A DNA stretch of 64,000 bases, taken from positions 33,309,896-33,373,895 of the forward strand of contig NC_067206.1 in NCBI RefSeq assembly GCF_026262505.1, read 5' to 3'. Of this stretch, positions 20,332 to 29,811 are shown one piece after another; position 1 is the stretch's first letter, and the number at the start of each line of letters is the position of its first letter. The notes below the pieces were generated by a model, which was not told where the DNA came from, ran no database searches, and saw only the letters and a list, made by a program, of their open reading frames with translations. A program made the translations under genes and the position numbers. The stretch is from Trichomonas vaginalis G3. Its lineage: Eukaryota > Parabasalia > Trichomonadida > Trichomonadidae.

Positions 20332-20568
20332 ATGGCGGCAGGATTCTTTAAAAAATTATGGGATGGAATTAAGAAAGCTGCGGGTTGGGTTTATAAAAAG
20401 ATTATTAAACCCGTTGCAAACTTTTTGGCACCAGTAGCGAAAACGGCAGGAACTATCATAGGTGGAGTATTAGGTACTAAAGCAGGTAATCCGGCGATGG
20501 GAGCACAAGCAGGTAACGCAGTTGGTGGAATTGCTGAAGGAATACTTAATAAAATAGGAGGTAGATAG
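20332..20568 (+). CDS. Small amphipathic, glycine-rich protein (adenovirus pVI/pX-like type), 78 aa
   Basis: It begins MAAGFFKKLWDGIKKAAGWV, a basic amphipathic helix, followed by an Ala/Gly-rich hydrophobic segment (VGGIAEGILNKIGGR at the end). The next gene on the other strand starts almost identically (MAAGIFKKLWDKVKRGAHKV). Such short cationic amphipathic proteins in Polintons and adenoviruses are candidates for membrane-disrupting or core proteins released at entry. That role is inferred from composition, not shown. Confidence 0.5.
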   Translation: MAAGFFKKLWDGIKKAAGWVYKKIIKPVANFLAPVAKTAGTIIGGVLGTKAGNPAMGAQAGNAVGGIAEGILNKIGGR

Positions 20569-20592
20569 TGGAAAAATAAATAAATATTATTT

Positions 20593-20808
20593 TTATCTTA
20601 GTATCGGTTGAAGTCTTTGATAAACTTTTTCTCCTTTATTTAATATTTCTCTTATTGGGGCGGCTTTTGGCGTTATTGATTCAGCAACGTCACTAATTGC
20701 TTCTTTATTCTTAAATATCCAATTTGCTCCTTTCTTCATTGTTTCCCAAACTTTATGCGCTCCTCTTTTTACTTTATCCCACAGTTTCTTAAATATACCT
20801 GCAGCCAT
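20593..20808 (-). CDS. Second small basic amphipathic protein, 71 aa
   Basis: The N terminus MAAGIFKKLWDKVKRGAHKV is very similar to that of the convergent neighbour at 20332-20568, so the two genes are related and arranged tail to tail. The C terminus differs (DVAESITPKAAPIREILNKG, then RLQPILR). The likely role is as for its partner. The 24-bp gap between the two stop codons leaves little room for separate terminators. Confidence 0.5.
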   Translation of the reverse strand: MAAGIFKKLWDKVKRGAHKVWETMKKGANWIFKNKEAISDVAESITPKAAPIREILNKGEKVYQRLQPILR

Positions 20809-20877
20809 AGTTGATTATTTCATTAAAATTAAAAATTCATTTTCATCTTTTAATTTTGATTTTTTATTTAATAATAA

Positions 20878-22514
20878 ATGACGACTAACTATTTGGTGCC
20901 AAACACTAAACCGATTAATGGAAATGTTTTCATTCATTCGAAAAGATAAATGAAATATTCGCAAAGAATGACGGTAGAAGATATTATAGAGAACTTGAAA
21001 GTTCATGCTATGACTCTGATGCTCCATATTTTGATGATAAACAAACTCATTTAAGAATTACAAATCCGGCTCATGATGTGAACCAATTAGGTGACACATA
21101 TATTAAACGCAAAGTTAAAGCAACTCTAGTTTCAAATAAAGCTTTCACATGTGATGCCGCTTTTAAATGCATGCGTTTATTCGTTGGTTACAAATCATCA
21201 AATCAAAGCTTTAAACAATTAGAAGTAGAAACCGAAAGAGGTGATGCCGGTTATCTTCAGATGGATTGCGCCCGTGAATCTTTCGCATTTGCAACATATA
21301 AACCAAAATCAGAAAGGAAAGTTAAAAAGTTTGTTCATTCGTTATATAATAATGTTCAAAAATATGATAACTCAGTATGTGGTAAATATATTGACCCTTC
21401 AGAAGTTTTCAAGAAGCAAATGAAGAAGTTGATATCACTTTTGATATGATTATTCCGGTAAATGATTTGTTAGCATTTCAGGCGTTCGATGATTATCCTA
21501 AATCATTTGGTGAAATCATTCTTAAATATTATGTTTTCAGGGATACTTTAGTATTTTGTCAGGTTGACCCGTTAAGAGTTGCTGATTTACAAAATTACGT
21601 TTATGAAAAGATAACTGATGAAAATTATGAAAAGATTATGAATCATGTTTATAAATATGATCGCAAATTCCAACAAATCGGACTTCCTGCCAAATTAATT
21701 ACAAGCTTAGCCGCTACATCTGCTGACGCAACAGTTGATGACGTTATTATTTCATGCACAAAGATGGAAGTTTTAGAGGATAAATGCATTACACCAGGAT
21801 ACGGTTTAATTGAAGAATCAGTTAAAGCAATACCACGTTTATTCAGTAAGGAAGATCCATTCATGATTCCAGCTCAACATATTGACGTTCGTTCACTAAA
21901 TGGAGGTTGCATCACTCCTGAAGGTATTAGCTCAGATTTCTCATACGCTCTTCATAATGTTACAGATGTTGTGTTAACATTTCCGAAGAATGCAATGCAA
22001 AGAACGGTTTTAGAAAATCCAATGCTTCGAGGTCTTCAGGTCACTATAGATTCCAGAAACTTCCCCGATCAAGCGATGACCACAGTGGGTGACATATTCT
22101 TTACACGTATGCTTCAAGCTTCTGATTTAGATGGAGTGAATGAATGCACGGAAGAATACGAGGACTCATTAACTAGACCACTGAATGATGATGATGGCAC
22201 GCCATTAGCTAGAACATGGAAAGACCAAACTTCATTCTTATGCACTATTCCAGTTCAACGTGATGGAGCGGGTATATTCTTTGATGGATTAGAAACTTTC
22301 AACTCACAAGTTACAGTACAAGTGAAAGCTTATCCAATCATTCAGGGTAAATGACACTTACTGTTCAAAGGTGACAAATCCTCCTCAGGTTTGGTTTACT
22401 AGGACTACATATTGGACATGGACACCGGATGAAGGTTTGAAATATCATCCAACAGGTACACCACCACAGTATAGAAGTTCATATGATGAAATATTGATGA
22501 ATAGAAATGTTTAA
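20878..22514 (+). pseudogene. Major capsid protein candidate, at least three frameshifts
   Basis: The ATG at 20878 opens MTTNYLVPNTKPINGNVF and stops after about 23 codons. The protein continues in other frames: about 20935-21449 (including KVKATLVSNKAF and CARESFAFATYK), then 21446-22354 (the longest, 302 aa), then a short C-terminal piece to 22514 (PPQVWFTRTTYWTWTPDEG). Size (about 540 codons), position before the packaging ATPase, and beta-rich composition fit a double-jelly-roll major capsid protein of the Polinton type. Sequence similarity to E3's capsid candidate (59052-60624) is too weak for me to see. The breaks are single-base, mostly in short homopolymers. Confidence 0.6.
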
Positions 22515-22538
22515 AATTATAAATTTATTTTTGATTAA

Positions 22539-23365
22539 ATGGATTTAAATTCATCCACCCCTTATGAAGAATTAGCAGGAGTATATAATACATACGTAGA
22601 TGATATGATTAATGAAGCATTGAGTGATAATAGAAATGCTCTATCTAAGGAAAAATTAATGAAAATTCCATATTCTGAATGTTACTTAAATTCAATCACT
22701 GCAGCAATTGGTAAACAAAATAAAGGTAAAACATTAACGATATTAAAACAAATTATCATTATTGCTAACACTTCCCCCATTCACATGTGTTAATTTATAT
22801 CAACCGTTCAGGTTCACCTTCAGATGATACATTTGAATCTTTAAAGCATTTAATCAAAATTCCAATTATTTATTTATCACAAGAAGAAGCAGAAGATTAT
22901 TTAAAAAACTTTTTAATGTATAAAGAATTATATAATACAATCAAGAAGCAAGGATTAGAGGATAAAATTATTGATAAACAACGGGATGAATTATTTGAAA
23001 CACTTTCTATTTCAAATTTTGATAGAGAATTTTTGCATTCACTCATTTTTCTAGATGATGCAGTGAAATCAAAACTAATAACAAATGAGAAATCATATTT
23101 TAATCAGTTATTAACTCAATGTCGACACATTCAGTGTTCATTCTTTATGGCTGTTCAATACTTCAAAGCATTAAGCACAAACATTAAATCAAATCTATCA
23201 ACACTTTTCATTTTCAGTGGGTTTAGTCGTCAACAGTTGAACGTTATGCTTTATCAAGTGAATTTACCAATGAGCATTAATGAACTTTACACACAATATC
23301 AGCAATTAGGTGAACATGGAAAAATAATAGTTGATTTAAATAAAGGAAGTGTTAAATTTGATTAA
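22539..23365 (+). pseudogene. FtsK/HerA-type genome-packaging ATPase, frameshifted
   Basis: The first frame (22539-22793) carries the Walker A motif GKQNKGKT at residues 58-65. The second (22787-23365) carries a Walker B LIFLDDA and the family's later segment (HIQCSFFMAVQYFKALSTNIKSN, one stretch), ending FSGFSRQQLNVMLYQ. One frameshift near 22785, in a run of C and A, separates them. The enzyme would pump element DNA into the capsid. The gene directly follows the capsid candidate. The counterpart in E3 (42744-43631) is intact and shares FSRxxxxxxxxQ near the end. Confidence 0.75.
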
Positions 23366-23405
23366 CTTTTTATAATTAATTTTTATTTTTTATTTATAAT
23401 TAAAC

Positions 23406-24305
23406 ATGACAGAAATAGCAAATCTTCTACAGGTTCCATTAAAACAAGGAACAAACAAAAAGGGTGCATATAATAGAACTATGAAAGTTCCTGATGGAAT
23501 GAAAGAATTAGTTCATATTGTTGCTGGTCTTCAAAAAGATGTTAAACAAATGAGAAACGTTTTAACATTACCAGAAGCTCAAGCATATGCCAAACGTCAT
23601 GGTCCAAATTGGGAAGCACACGAAGCAGACATTACGGGTCCAAATGGAAAACCTGATGGTATAAATGAAGTTTTCGTTACTGATGGTCAAGGTAATATTA
23701 AAGTCATAAATGGTTATAAATTAACTATAACTGATTATCCTAAACGTAAAGCATATAATGAACGTTATCCTATGCAATTTGATGAAAATGGAAAAGCTGT
23801 TAAACAATACATTGGAGAAGGTGAAAATGGTCCAATTAATTCATACCGTCATAATCCATATTCTTATTTCAATGAAGAATTAAATGCTATTGAAGAGGGA
23901 CCGGATGGATTACCACGATATTCTAACCAGTTTGATGGTCAATATGCAAATATTAGACCTGAAATTTCAGCTAAGAAATTCTTTAAAGTTGCTTTATTCG
24001 ATCCAGTTTTCGCAAATGTTAAAGATGAACTTAAACAGCAATTCCAACCAATTATAGTAGCAAGAATTGCATCAGGTGCTTTATCTCAAGCATTCAAAGA
24101 TTTAATTAAGAAACCATTATATCAGCAACGTGGTTTAACTTATGATTTAGTTAAGGAATCAGATAAAAGAAAATTTGAGAAATCAGATGATTATAAGAAT
24201 GCAATTAATGAATATATTCGGTCTATTAATTTCGATGAAACAGCTAAAAATCAACTTCATGAACAAATACAGGGAATAATAGATTCAAAAGTTCCAGCAA
24301 AATAA
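23406..24305 (+). CDS. Conserved Polinton protein of unknown role, 299 aa
   Basis: Intact ATG-to-stop frame in the structural block. The central part is distinctive: [42 protein letters not shown], then [13 protein letters not shown]. The C-terminal 120 residues are helical ([20 protein letters not shown]). I recall proteins with a PDGI-x-EV core and a YP-x-R-x-x-Y motif as recurrent in trichomonad Mavericks but cannot name a function. No counterpart is visible in E3. It stays open while neighbours are broken. Confidence 0.6.
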   Translation: MTEIANLLQVPLKQGTNKKGAYNRTMKVPDGMKELVHIVAGLQKDVKQMRNVLTLPEAQAYAKRHGPNWEAHEADITGPNGKPDGINEVFVTDGQGNIKVINGYKLTITDYPKRKAYNERYPMQFDENGKAVKQYIGEGENGPINSYRHNPYSYFNEELNAIEEGPDGLPRYSNQFDGQYANIRPEISAKKFFKVALFDPVFANVKDELKQQFQPIIVARIASGALSQAFKDLIKKPLYQQRGLTYDLVKESDKRKFEKSDDYKNAINEYIRSINFDETAKNQLHEQIQGIIDSKVPAK

Positions 24306-24337
24306 AAGTTTAAATATATTTTTTTATTCGAATATAA

Positions 24338-25002
24338 ATGAGAAGACGTTTCACTAGTCAAAAGAACACTAACGCAAAAGCAGAGATTACGGTTGGTTAT
24401 AACGTAAATGATGATAAATCACGAATTATTCAAAATGTTAAAGTTAATGTTAGCCCTGAATTAACAAGGTCAGCAACTCAACCAAATTTATTAACTCGTG
24501 ACTTACCGAAAAAGGAGAGGAGCAAAATAAAGAATGGAGACCCAATCATTTTATCTGAACCTGGTAAAGAACCTGTTGAAATTCCCACTTATCCAACATA
24601 CCCCCACCTCTTTCATCAAACATCGAGAACCCATATAAAATAGACATTAATTCTGAATTAATGAAAATTTACCGTGATATAATAATTAATAATTATGATT
24701 CAATAATAAATTTAATTGATCAATCCGGTTTAATTATTTTACCTTATGAATCATTAATTCACATTATCGCCATTCTTTGTGATGTTCAAGATTCAGACGT
24801 TAAGATTCAATTTTTCATAGATGATGAGGTTTCATGCTGCGGAACAGTTGCAAAAATAAATCCTATAAAGGATATTAGCACAATTAAGATATCAAAGAAC
24901 GGAACAACAACTGAACTTCATTTAACATATAATGATATTTATAATAAAATAGTTGATGAATATAAAATATCACTTGAAAAATTCTTTGTTAAGGCTATTT
25001 AA
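24338..25002 (+). pseudogene. Unknown Polinton protein shared with E3, frameshifted
   Basis: Two frames (24338-24643 and 24661-25002) correspond to one protein homologous to the single intact frame 44055-44696 in E3. The shared features are an N-terminal MR(R/S) basic start, an NPY segment, a helix block with a hydrophobic LIILPYESL / QIILTKEDL pattern, and a conserved C-C pair (VSCCGT versus IECCGQ) about 60 residues before the end. The break lies in the CCCCC run near 24601-24606; the intervening codons in the second frame read ENPYKIDINSELM. Function unknown. Confidence 0.6.
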
Positions 25003-25478
25003 TATTCAAGCATTAACATTATCGAATAATAATCCTTTGAATCATAATCAATAATAATTGACCTTTCACCAGTTTCTATCGTTTGTTTTATTTCTTTTTG
25101 TTCCCCACTATCTGGATCGGTCATTGTAATTGTTTTTGTTATAGTATCAGCTTTATCTTTAACTTCAATCTTTTTTCCATCGGGATATTTAAACCAAAAT
25201 TCCAAAAATTCGATATTGTCAATCTGTTCATATTTTAATCTATCAATTACATTTTTAATACCATCTGAAAATCTTATGAAATGGTCATTATATGGGTTTG
25301 ATTGAACTAAATTTGAATGAAGTGAAATATAACCTGTTGATGAATATGACATTGACTCATATTTTCTGAAAACACTAAAATTTATAACATGAATGAATTT
25401 CTTATTCGTTGAATTTATGAATTCTTGAGGTAATCTTATTCTAGTTTTATTTATCACTGGAAAATAACGCTTTACCAT
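24999..25478 (-). CDS. Possible minor capsid protein, 159 aa
   Basis: The ATG at 25478 (MVKRYFPVINK) is preferred to a TTG further upstream because an ATTTTTAAT box and the opposing gene's start lie just 20 bp away. The sequence is beta-rich (RIRLPQEFINSTNKKFIHVI, SMSYSSTGYISLH) and ends with charged residues. The first third resembles the E3 product of 57946-58281 (a strand, then DWI/EFI-N, then KxYIG-type segment), a minor capsid component. The resemblance is limited, so the role is tentative. Confidence 0.45.
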   Translation of the reverse strand: MVKRYFPVINKTRIRLPQEFINSTNKKFIHVINFSVFRKYESMSYSSTGYISLHSNLVQSNPYNDHFIRFSDGIKNVIDRLKYEQIDNIEFLEFWFKYPDGKKIEVKDKADTITKTITMTDPDSGEQKEIKQTIETGERSIIIDYDSKDYYSIMLMLEY

Positions 25479-25497
25479 ATTTTTAATCGTAATAAAA
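25479..25497. promoter_or_regulatory. Compact divergent promoter in E2
   Basis: Nineteen bp between divergent ATGs at 25478 (minus) and 25498 (plus) contain ATTTTTAATCG on the plus strand and TTTTTATTACG on the minus strand, the element-specific T-rich box in both directions. Confidence 0.5.
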
Positions 25498-26184
25498 ATG
25501 TCAATTATCAATATTATTTCGAATAATACTGTGAATTAAATTTAACAGTTAGCGGAATTTATAATGTTACTCTCGTTTCTGTGAGTGGTAAATTTAATCC
25601 CATTCTTTTAGACCCTTCAGATTATATATCATTTATTAAAGATGACCATGAAAAAACGTATGATATGTATATAAATAATGTGATAGCGAAATGGGATATT
25701 AACATGATTTTAAGTTATTTAAATGAATCATTTATCGTATGGTATGAAGAAAATTTTAAATCAAAACCTGATAAACTTTTTGAACTTGATGAAATAAATA
25801 ACCTTATTAAATTCCCGCTGAAAATTAAATTTTGTACTCCTCATCTTCGTTCATTGTTGGGATATTAAATTTTGAAAAAGATGTTGGGGATGTTTTGTAT
25901 TCTGACACGGTTCCAATTTCATTTTAATCAAATGTGATAAAGTTAATACCCCAATGAGATTTTCACATCAAACATTAGACCCTAACTCTTACCCATCAAT
26001 ACAAAACATTTTATCCATCAACTTAAACACATTTTCTTTATCATATCCGTTTCAATTATCCGGGAATTCATTTATTCTTCATTCAAAAGATTTATCAAAT
26101 ATTAAATTTAGAATAACTGACCTATTTGATTGTGATTTAGAATTTATGAATGAAATATTATGGCAATTTCAAATAGAAAAATAG
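25498..26184 (+). pseudogene. Penton-like minor capsid protein, several frameshifts
   Basis: The ATG at 25498 opens MSIINIISNNTVN and stops. The sequence continues from about 25535 in another frame (ELNLTVSGIYNVTLVSVSGK) to 25868, and the C terminus is at 25954-26184. The ending SKDLSNIKFRITDLFDCDLE matches the E3 penton-like protein (HNLKDMQFRLVDFQGEPVEL in 44893-45669), a motif I associate with the C terminus of Polinton penton or minor capsid proteins. The middle region 25869-25953 is degenerate. Confidence 0.55.
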
Positions 26185-26228
26185 CTGATGAGATAACAGA
26201 TTAAATATTTATTTTTAAATCATAATAA

Positions 26229-27284
26229 ATGATTAAACAACAGCAACTTAAGGCACAAAGCACCCAGGTCCTTCAGACCATTACATACGCCATATATGCA
26301 TATAATTCAAAGACGGCAGAACAAACGCAAAGGTTGAAATATGGAGATTTGGAGATAGTATTGAAAAATGACCATTTCGAATTCGTTTGCAAAGGTGGTG
26401 CAGTGATATCAAATATAAAAGAAATTTTATTTATGAATTCAAAAATTAAAGGAATAACGGATGATATAACATCAATTCCACCAGAAGAACAGAGATATTA
26501 CGCATTAAATGCATTTCCTAAAGTTTTGAAGATTGGAAGATTTAATTTAAATGAGGAATTCATAGAAGGTTTCCTAAATGACATAATGAAGAAGGTGGAT
26601 AAGGAATATGTGGATAGTGAATTAAATAAGAAGGCAAATTTGGTTTATGTTGATGAAAAAGATAATGAAATTAAAGAAAAGGTTGAATGGTATCATGAAT
26701 GGACATCGGAGACTTTTAAAGTTAAAGCTGATACAGAATGGGTTTCAGGATGTTTAGACCTTAAAGCAGATAAAACATATGTTGATGAAAATTATGCAAA
26801 GAAGTCGGAAGTAAATGATGTGATTACAAGCATGAAAAATGAAATACTTCAAACATTATATCCTGTTGGTTCTATTTATACGTCAATGAACTCAACAAAT
26901 CCAGCAAGTGTTTTAGGTTTTGGTACGTGGAAGCAGATTGTAGATAAATTCTTATACTGTGCTAGATATTCAAAGCAAACAGGAGGTTCGAAGAAAATTA
27001 AAGAAGCAAACCTTCCACCACACACTCATACAGGAACTACAAACACAACAGGTAATCATTCACATTCAATAACAAAAAGAGGTTATACAAATCTTGCAGC
27101 GGGTTCGAATAGACAGGGAATGAATAGATCTGATATTTCAACTGACCCAGTAGATTCAAGCACAGGTATTTTCTGTGGAACCGCAGGAAATCATTCACAC
27201 ACTTTCACAACAAATCCAACAGGCTTGGGTAAAGATTATATGCCACCATTTGTGACTGTATTCGCATGGTACCGCGTTCAATAA
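26229..27284 (+). CDS. Phage-type fibre with tail-collar tip, 351 aa
   Basis: Intact. Residues 1-130 form an attachment-like head. Residues 130-205 are rich in KVDKEYVDSELNKKANLVYV-type heptads (a trimeric coiled-coil shaft). Residues 205-351 are a collar/tip domain: YPVGSIYTSMNSTNPASVLG, FGTWKQIVDKFLYCA, LPPHTHTGTTNTTGNHSHS, ending VTVFAWYRVQ. This tip is the type found at the ends of bacteriophage tail fibres and baseplate spikes, where His pairs (HTH, HSH) often bind metal. In a Polinton it would be a receptor-binding spike. The tip is nearly identical to that of E3 (47995-48438): I count 11 differences in 147 residues, although the shafts differ. Confidence 0.8.
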   Translation: MIKQQQLKAQSTQVLQTITYAIYAYNSKTAEQTQRLKYGDLEIVLKNDHFEFVCKGGAVISNIKEILFMNSKIKGITDDITSIPPEEQRYYALNAFPKVLKIGRFNLNEEFIEGFLNDIMKKVDKEYVDSELNKKANLVYVDEKDNEIKEKVEWYHEWTSETFKVKADTEWVSGCLDLKADKTYVDENYAKKSEVNDVITSMKNEILQTLYPVGSIYTSMNSTNPASVLGFGTWKQIVDKFLYCARYSKQTGGSKKIKEANLPPHTHTGTTNTTGNHSHSITKRGYTNLAAGSNRQGMNRSDISTDPVDSSTGIFCGTAGNHSHTFTTNPTGLGKDYMPPFVTVFAWYRVQ

Positions 27285-27635
27285 ACACACTTGAGCCTAC
27301 TTTGCAGGCTTACCGAATGAACTAAATATATTTTATGTCTGTAATTAATTAGGTAATGAAGTAATGGATGAACTGCAGAAATAAATGTTTACGTTAAGTG
27401 ACTCAAAGAGTCCGGAGACAAAGTCTCATGTTTTTAGGTTATTCAATAATTAATTATTTTTGAAGAACTGAAGGTGTCACCACGTCACCATGTGTCACCA
27501 GGTTAATTAACTTCTTTTAAAAATGATGACAACATGATATTTTGACAACATTTACGAAAATTTGATGCAGTACAAAAATAAAGTTAGTTTTAAAATTATT
27601 TTTATTTATTTTTTATTTTGTATGTAAGAACAGTA
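27285..27635. other. Non-coding spacer with shared repeats and the KilA-N leader
   Basis: It contains one copy of a 42-bp double-hairpin repeat (27392-27433) and an inverted copy of the unit that is tandemly repeated at 29812-30665 (27437-27553). The T-rich leader ending TTTTGTATGTAAGAACAG just before the KilA-N start follows. No gene was seen. Confidence 0.7.
27392..27433 (+). terminator. Double-hairpin repeat, copy 1
   Basis: Identical over 42 bp to 28371-28412. The core is GACTC-AAA-GAGTC, a CG spacer, then GAGAC-AAA-GTCTC: two 5-bp hairpins with AAA loops. The copies flank the KilA-N gene as direct repeats. A terminator or RNA-processing role is a guess from structure. Confidence 0.4.
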
Positions 27636-28298
27636 ATGTCGGTCGAAGCAAAAACATTCACGAACAAATCTAATGGTGAAACATTCACAAAAGGCACTTA
27701 TAACGGTATTGAAGTCTTACGTAGAGACAAGGATGGTTACATTAATGCAACAAATATGTGTCAGCAGTTTAGGAAAGACTTTAGAAAGTTGTTGGAAAAT
27801 AAGTCCTGGGAAGAGTATTATAAGGCATTTTGTGAAGAATATAGCAACAGTCCGAATTCCGGCGGTTGCTTTTTATACAAAATTCATGCAGGAATTCCTG
27901 ATGAAATCAAACAAGTTAGAGGAACGTATGTAGACCCAAGACTTATAAACTATATAGCAATGTGGGCTTCTCCAAAATATTGCATAGCAGTTGGAAAAAT
28001 TATGGACTCCATAGACAAGAAAGTTCATGAGAAATTAGATGAAGAAGAACTTGAAGATACAGTAGAGAATGCTAAACCTTTGTTCGAACAAGAAGTTAGA
28101 AAAATGCGCGAAAAACAATTAGAACATGAACGTGAGTTATGTTATGGTTATAGAGATTCTCCATTCGAACTAGACCAATGGGAACAAGAAAATTTAAAGA
28201 GAGAATTTAGAGAATATGAACTCGCTAAGATAGCATTAGAAGCTGCAGAAAAGAAGTTAAAAGCTTGGGGTCGTTTTGTACAAAAATATTGTGAGTAA
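27636..28298 (+). CDS. KilA-N domain DNA-binding protein, 220 aa
   Basis: I start it at the ATG at 27636; a TTG six codons upstream is in frame but lies in a leader shared with other KilA-N genes. The KilA-N domain spans about residues 20-135: YNGIEVLRRDKDGYINATNM, CQQFRKDFRKLLENKSWEEY, then RGTYVDPRLINYIAMWASPK. The C-terminal third is a charged coiled coil. KilA-N domains bind DNA and occur in phages, poxviruses, other large DNA viruses and Polintons, usually as regulators. It is flanked by direct double-hairpin repeats. Confidence 0.85.
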   Translation: MSVEAKTFTNKSNGETFTKGTYNGIEVLRRDKDGYINATNMCQQFRKDFRKLLENKSWEEYYKAFCEEYSNSPNSGGCFLYKIHAGIPDEIKQVRGTYVDPRLINYIAMWASPKYCIAVGKIMDSIDKKVHEKLDEEELEDTVENAKPLFEQEVRKMREKQLEHERELCYGYRDSPFELDQWEQENLKREFREYELAKIALEAAEKKLKAWGRFVQKYCE

Positions 28299-28370
28299 AT
28301 GAACCATTTATTTTTGTCATAAAGACGCAACGTGGCGGGGCATAGCCCATGACCCAAAAATATATTTTAT

Positions 28371-28412
28371 CGTTAAGTGACTCAAAGAGTCCGGAGACAA
28401 AGTCTCATGTTT
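28371..28412 (+). terminator. Double-hairpin repeat, copy 2
   Basis: Identical to 27392-27433, about 70 bp after the KilA-N stop codon. Confidence 0.4.
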
Positions 28413-28470
28413 ACGTTAATGTTTCGTAAATGTTTTCGTAAATGTTTTCATAAATACTGTAAATTTACGT

Positions 28471-28514
28471 CAAAAATATATTTTAGGGTAGAAGGTTAGA
28501 TCTAACCCGATATC
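28471..28514 (+). repeat. 44-bp inverted repeat with AGATCT palindrome, left copy
   Basis: A perfect complement of 29591-29634. It contains the palindrome GGTTAGATCTAACC (28494-28507) preceded by AAAAATATATTTTAGGG. The pair brackets the gene at 28622-29566. Confidence 0.85.
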
Positions 28515-28621
28515 TATCATGGTCTAAAACTCTCGAAATCATGAATTTTCATGAATTTCCTTAAGATAGAAATAAATAAAATTAACTTTATTTTTATTTA
28601 TTTTTTTATTTTTATATAAAT

Positions 28622-29566
28622 ATGATTACAAAAATCGAAACATCAGCACTTTCGACAGCATGCACGGCACCAAATTCATTAATCATGAATCCTACGTCAA
28701 TGTTGATAGAGATGAAAAACTTCATTCCTTCTTCATATACTTTTGAAACAGAAATACAAAGAATAAAGCAAGAACTTTTAACAAGTAATTTAGACTGTAG
28801 TGCGAAAGATGAAACAAATGGAGAGGAGCTATATGAAATGCAAGATATCATAGACCATTTGCCTAAATTACCGGAAGTTCAGCAACAAAAACTAACTATT
28901 CCTGAATTCGATGAAATTGAAGTTAAAGTTACTGATTCAGTAGAAATAAAGAAGTTCATACGTAAAGTAAATTATGAATTCCTTGGTTTTCATTGCAACC
29001 ATAAAGTTATGAACAAAGATTGCGACATGGTTTATAAAAACGTTTCTGACATATATAAATCTGAGGAGTTTAAGACTTACGATAACTTTGTTTCATTAGC
29101 TGCTGAATGTGTGTGGCAGATAAGAGATAAAGACAGAAGAGGCAAAGTATGGAACGAACAGATAAAACCAACTGCTTCAGATTTAAAGAAAGCCATTGAT
29201 GCTTTAGTTATTTTAGCTGGTAAGGTTTCAGAATATAACGCAAAAATGAATCCGCAATGTTCAAAATGTAAAGCAGCAATGAGGAAATATAACTACTCAG
29301 TAAAAGAGATAGAAAGAATGAGAAACGATTACGCAGACTTAAAGAAAGAAGCAGAAAAGCCAGCAGAAGATAAAATGGACATGTTGACATTTCTTAATAA
29401 AAACTATCCCACAGCTGATGATTTCCTTTTATCTGATGTCAAGAAGAAGTATAAAGAAACTTTCGGCATTGTTAAAATTTTTGATATATTAACTGAAGAA
29501 ATAGAAGCTACAAAAATATTTAAAATTTCACGAATTCATAACGTATATCATGTTAAACGTTTGTAA
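28622..29566 (+). CDS. Unknown cassette-borne protein, 314 aa
   Basis: Intact, with an ATG shortly after TTTATTTTTATATAAAT. The centre has a helical domain (FLGFHCNHKVMNKDC), a CxxC pair (NPQCSKCKAAMRK) and a coiled coil (KEIERMRNDYADLKKEAEKP). The C-terminal 60 residues (MDMLTFLNKNYPTADDFLLS through HNVYHVKRL) look like a winged-helix DNA-binding unit. No named family was recognised. The gene is enclosed by 44-bp perfect inverted repeats (28471 and 29591), so it behaves as a discrete cassette beside the KilA-N gene; a regulatory role is plausible. Confidence 0.6.
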   Translation: MITKIETSALSTACTAPNSLIMNPTSMLIEMKNFIPSSYTFETEIQRIKQELLTSNLDCSAKDETNGEELYEMQDIIDHLPKLPEVQQQKLTIPEFDEIEVKVTDSVEIKKFIRKVNYEFLGFHCNHKVMNKDCDMVYKNVSDIYKSEEFKTYDNFVSLAAECVWQIRDKDRRGKVWNEQIKPTASDLKKAIDALVILAGKVSEYNAKMNPQCSKCKAAMRKYNYSVKEIERMRNDYADLKKEAEKPAEDKMDMLTFLNKNYPTADDFLLSDVKKKYKETFGIVKIFDILTEEIEATKIFKISRIHNVYHVKRL

Positions 29567-29590
29567 ATCTTGAGGGTAGAAAAGAGGGTC

Positions 29591-29634
29591 GATATCGGGT
29601 TAGATCTAACCTTCTACCCTAAAATATATTTTTG
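29591..29634 (-). repeat. 44-bp inverted repeat with AGATCT palindrome, right copy
   Basis: Exact complement of 28471-28514; the palindrome GGTTAGATCTAACC lies at 29598-29611. Confidence 0.85.
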
Positions 29635-29644
29635 GTGTAATTAA

Positions 29645-29779
29645 ATGTTTTCCGGGAACGTCGATGAAAATCATATGGACAGATTATATGAAAAAATTAA
29701 TAATGATTACCCCTCATTAACCAGGGAAATGACGGATTCATTTACTGACGATGAAATACCTGTAAATGAGGCAGTATAA
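29645..29779 (+). CDS. Small acidic ORF, 44 aa
   Basis: ATG at 29645 preceded by ATATATTTTTGG, stop at 29777-29779. The protein (starting MFSGNVDENHMDRLYEKINN, ending DDEIPVNEAV) is acidic and has no recognised domain. It lies immediately outside the 44-bp repeat. Confidence 0.3.
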   Translation: MFSGNVDENHMDRLYEKINNDYPSLTREMTDSFTDDEIPVNEAV

Positions 29780-29811
29780 AGTATGATTTGAATTTATTTT
29801 TGCATTAATCC

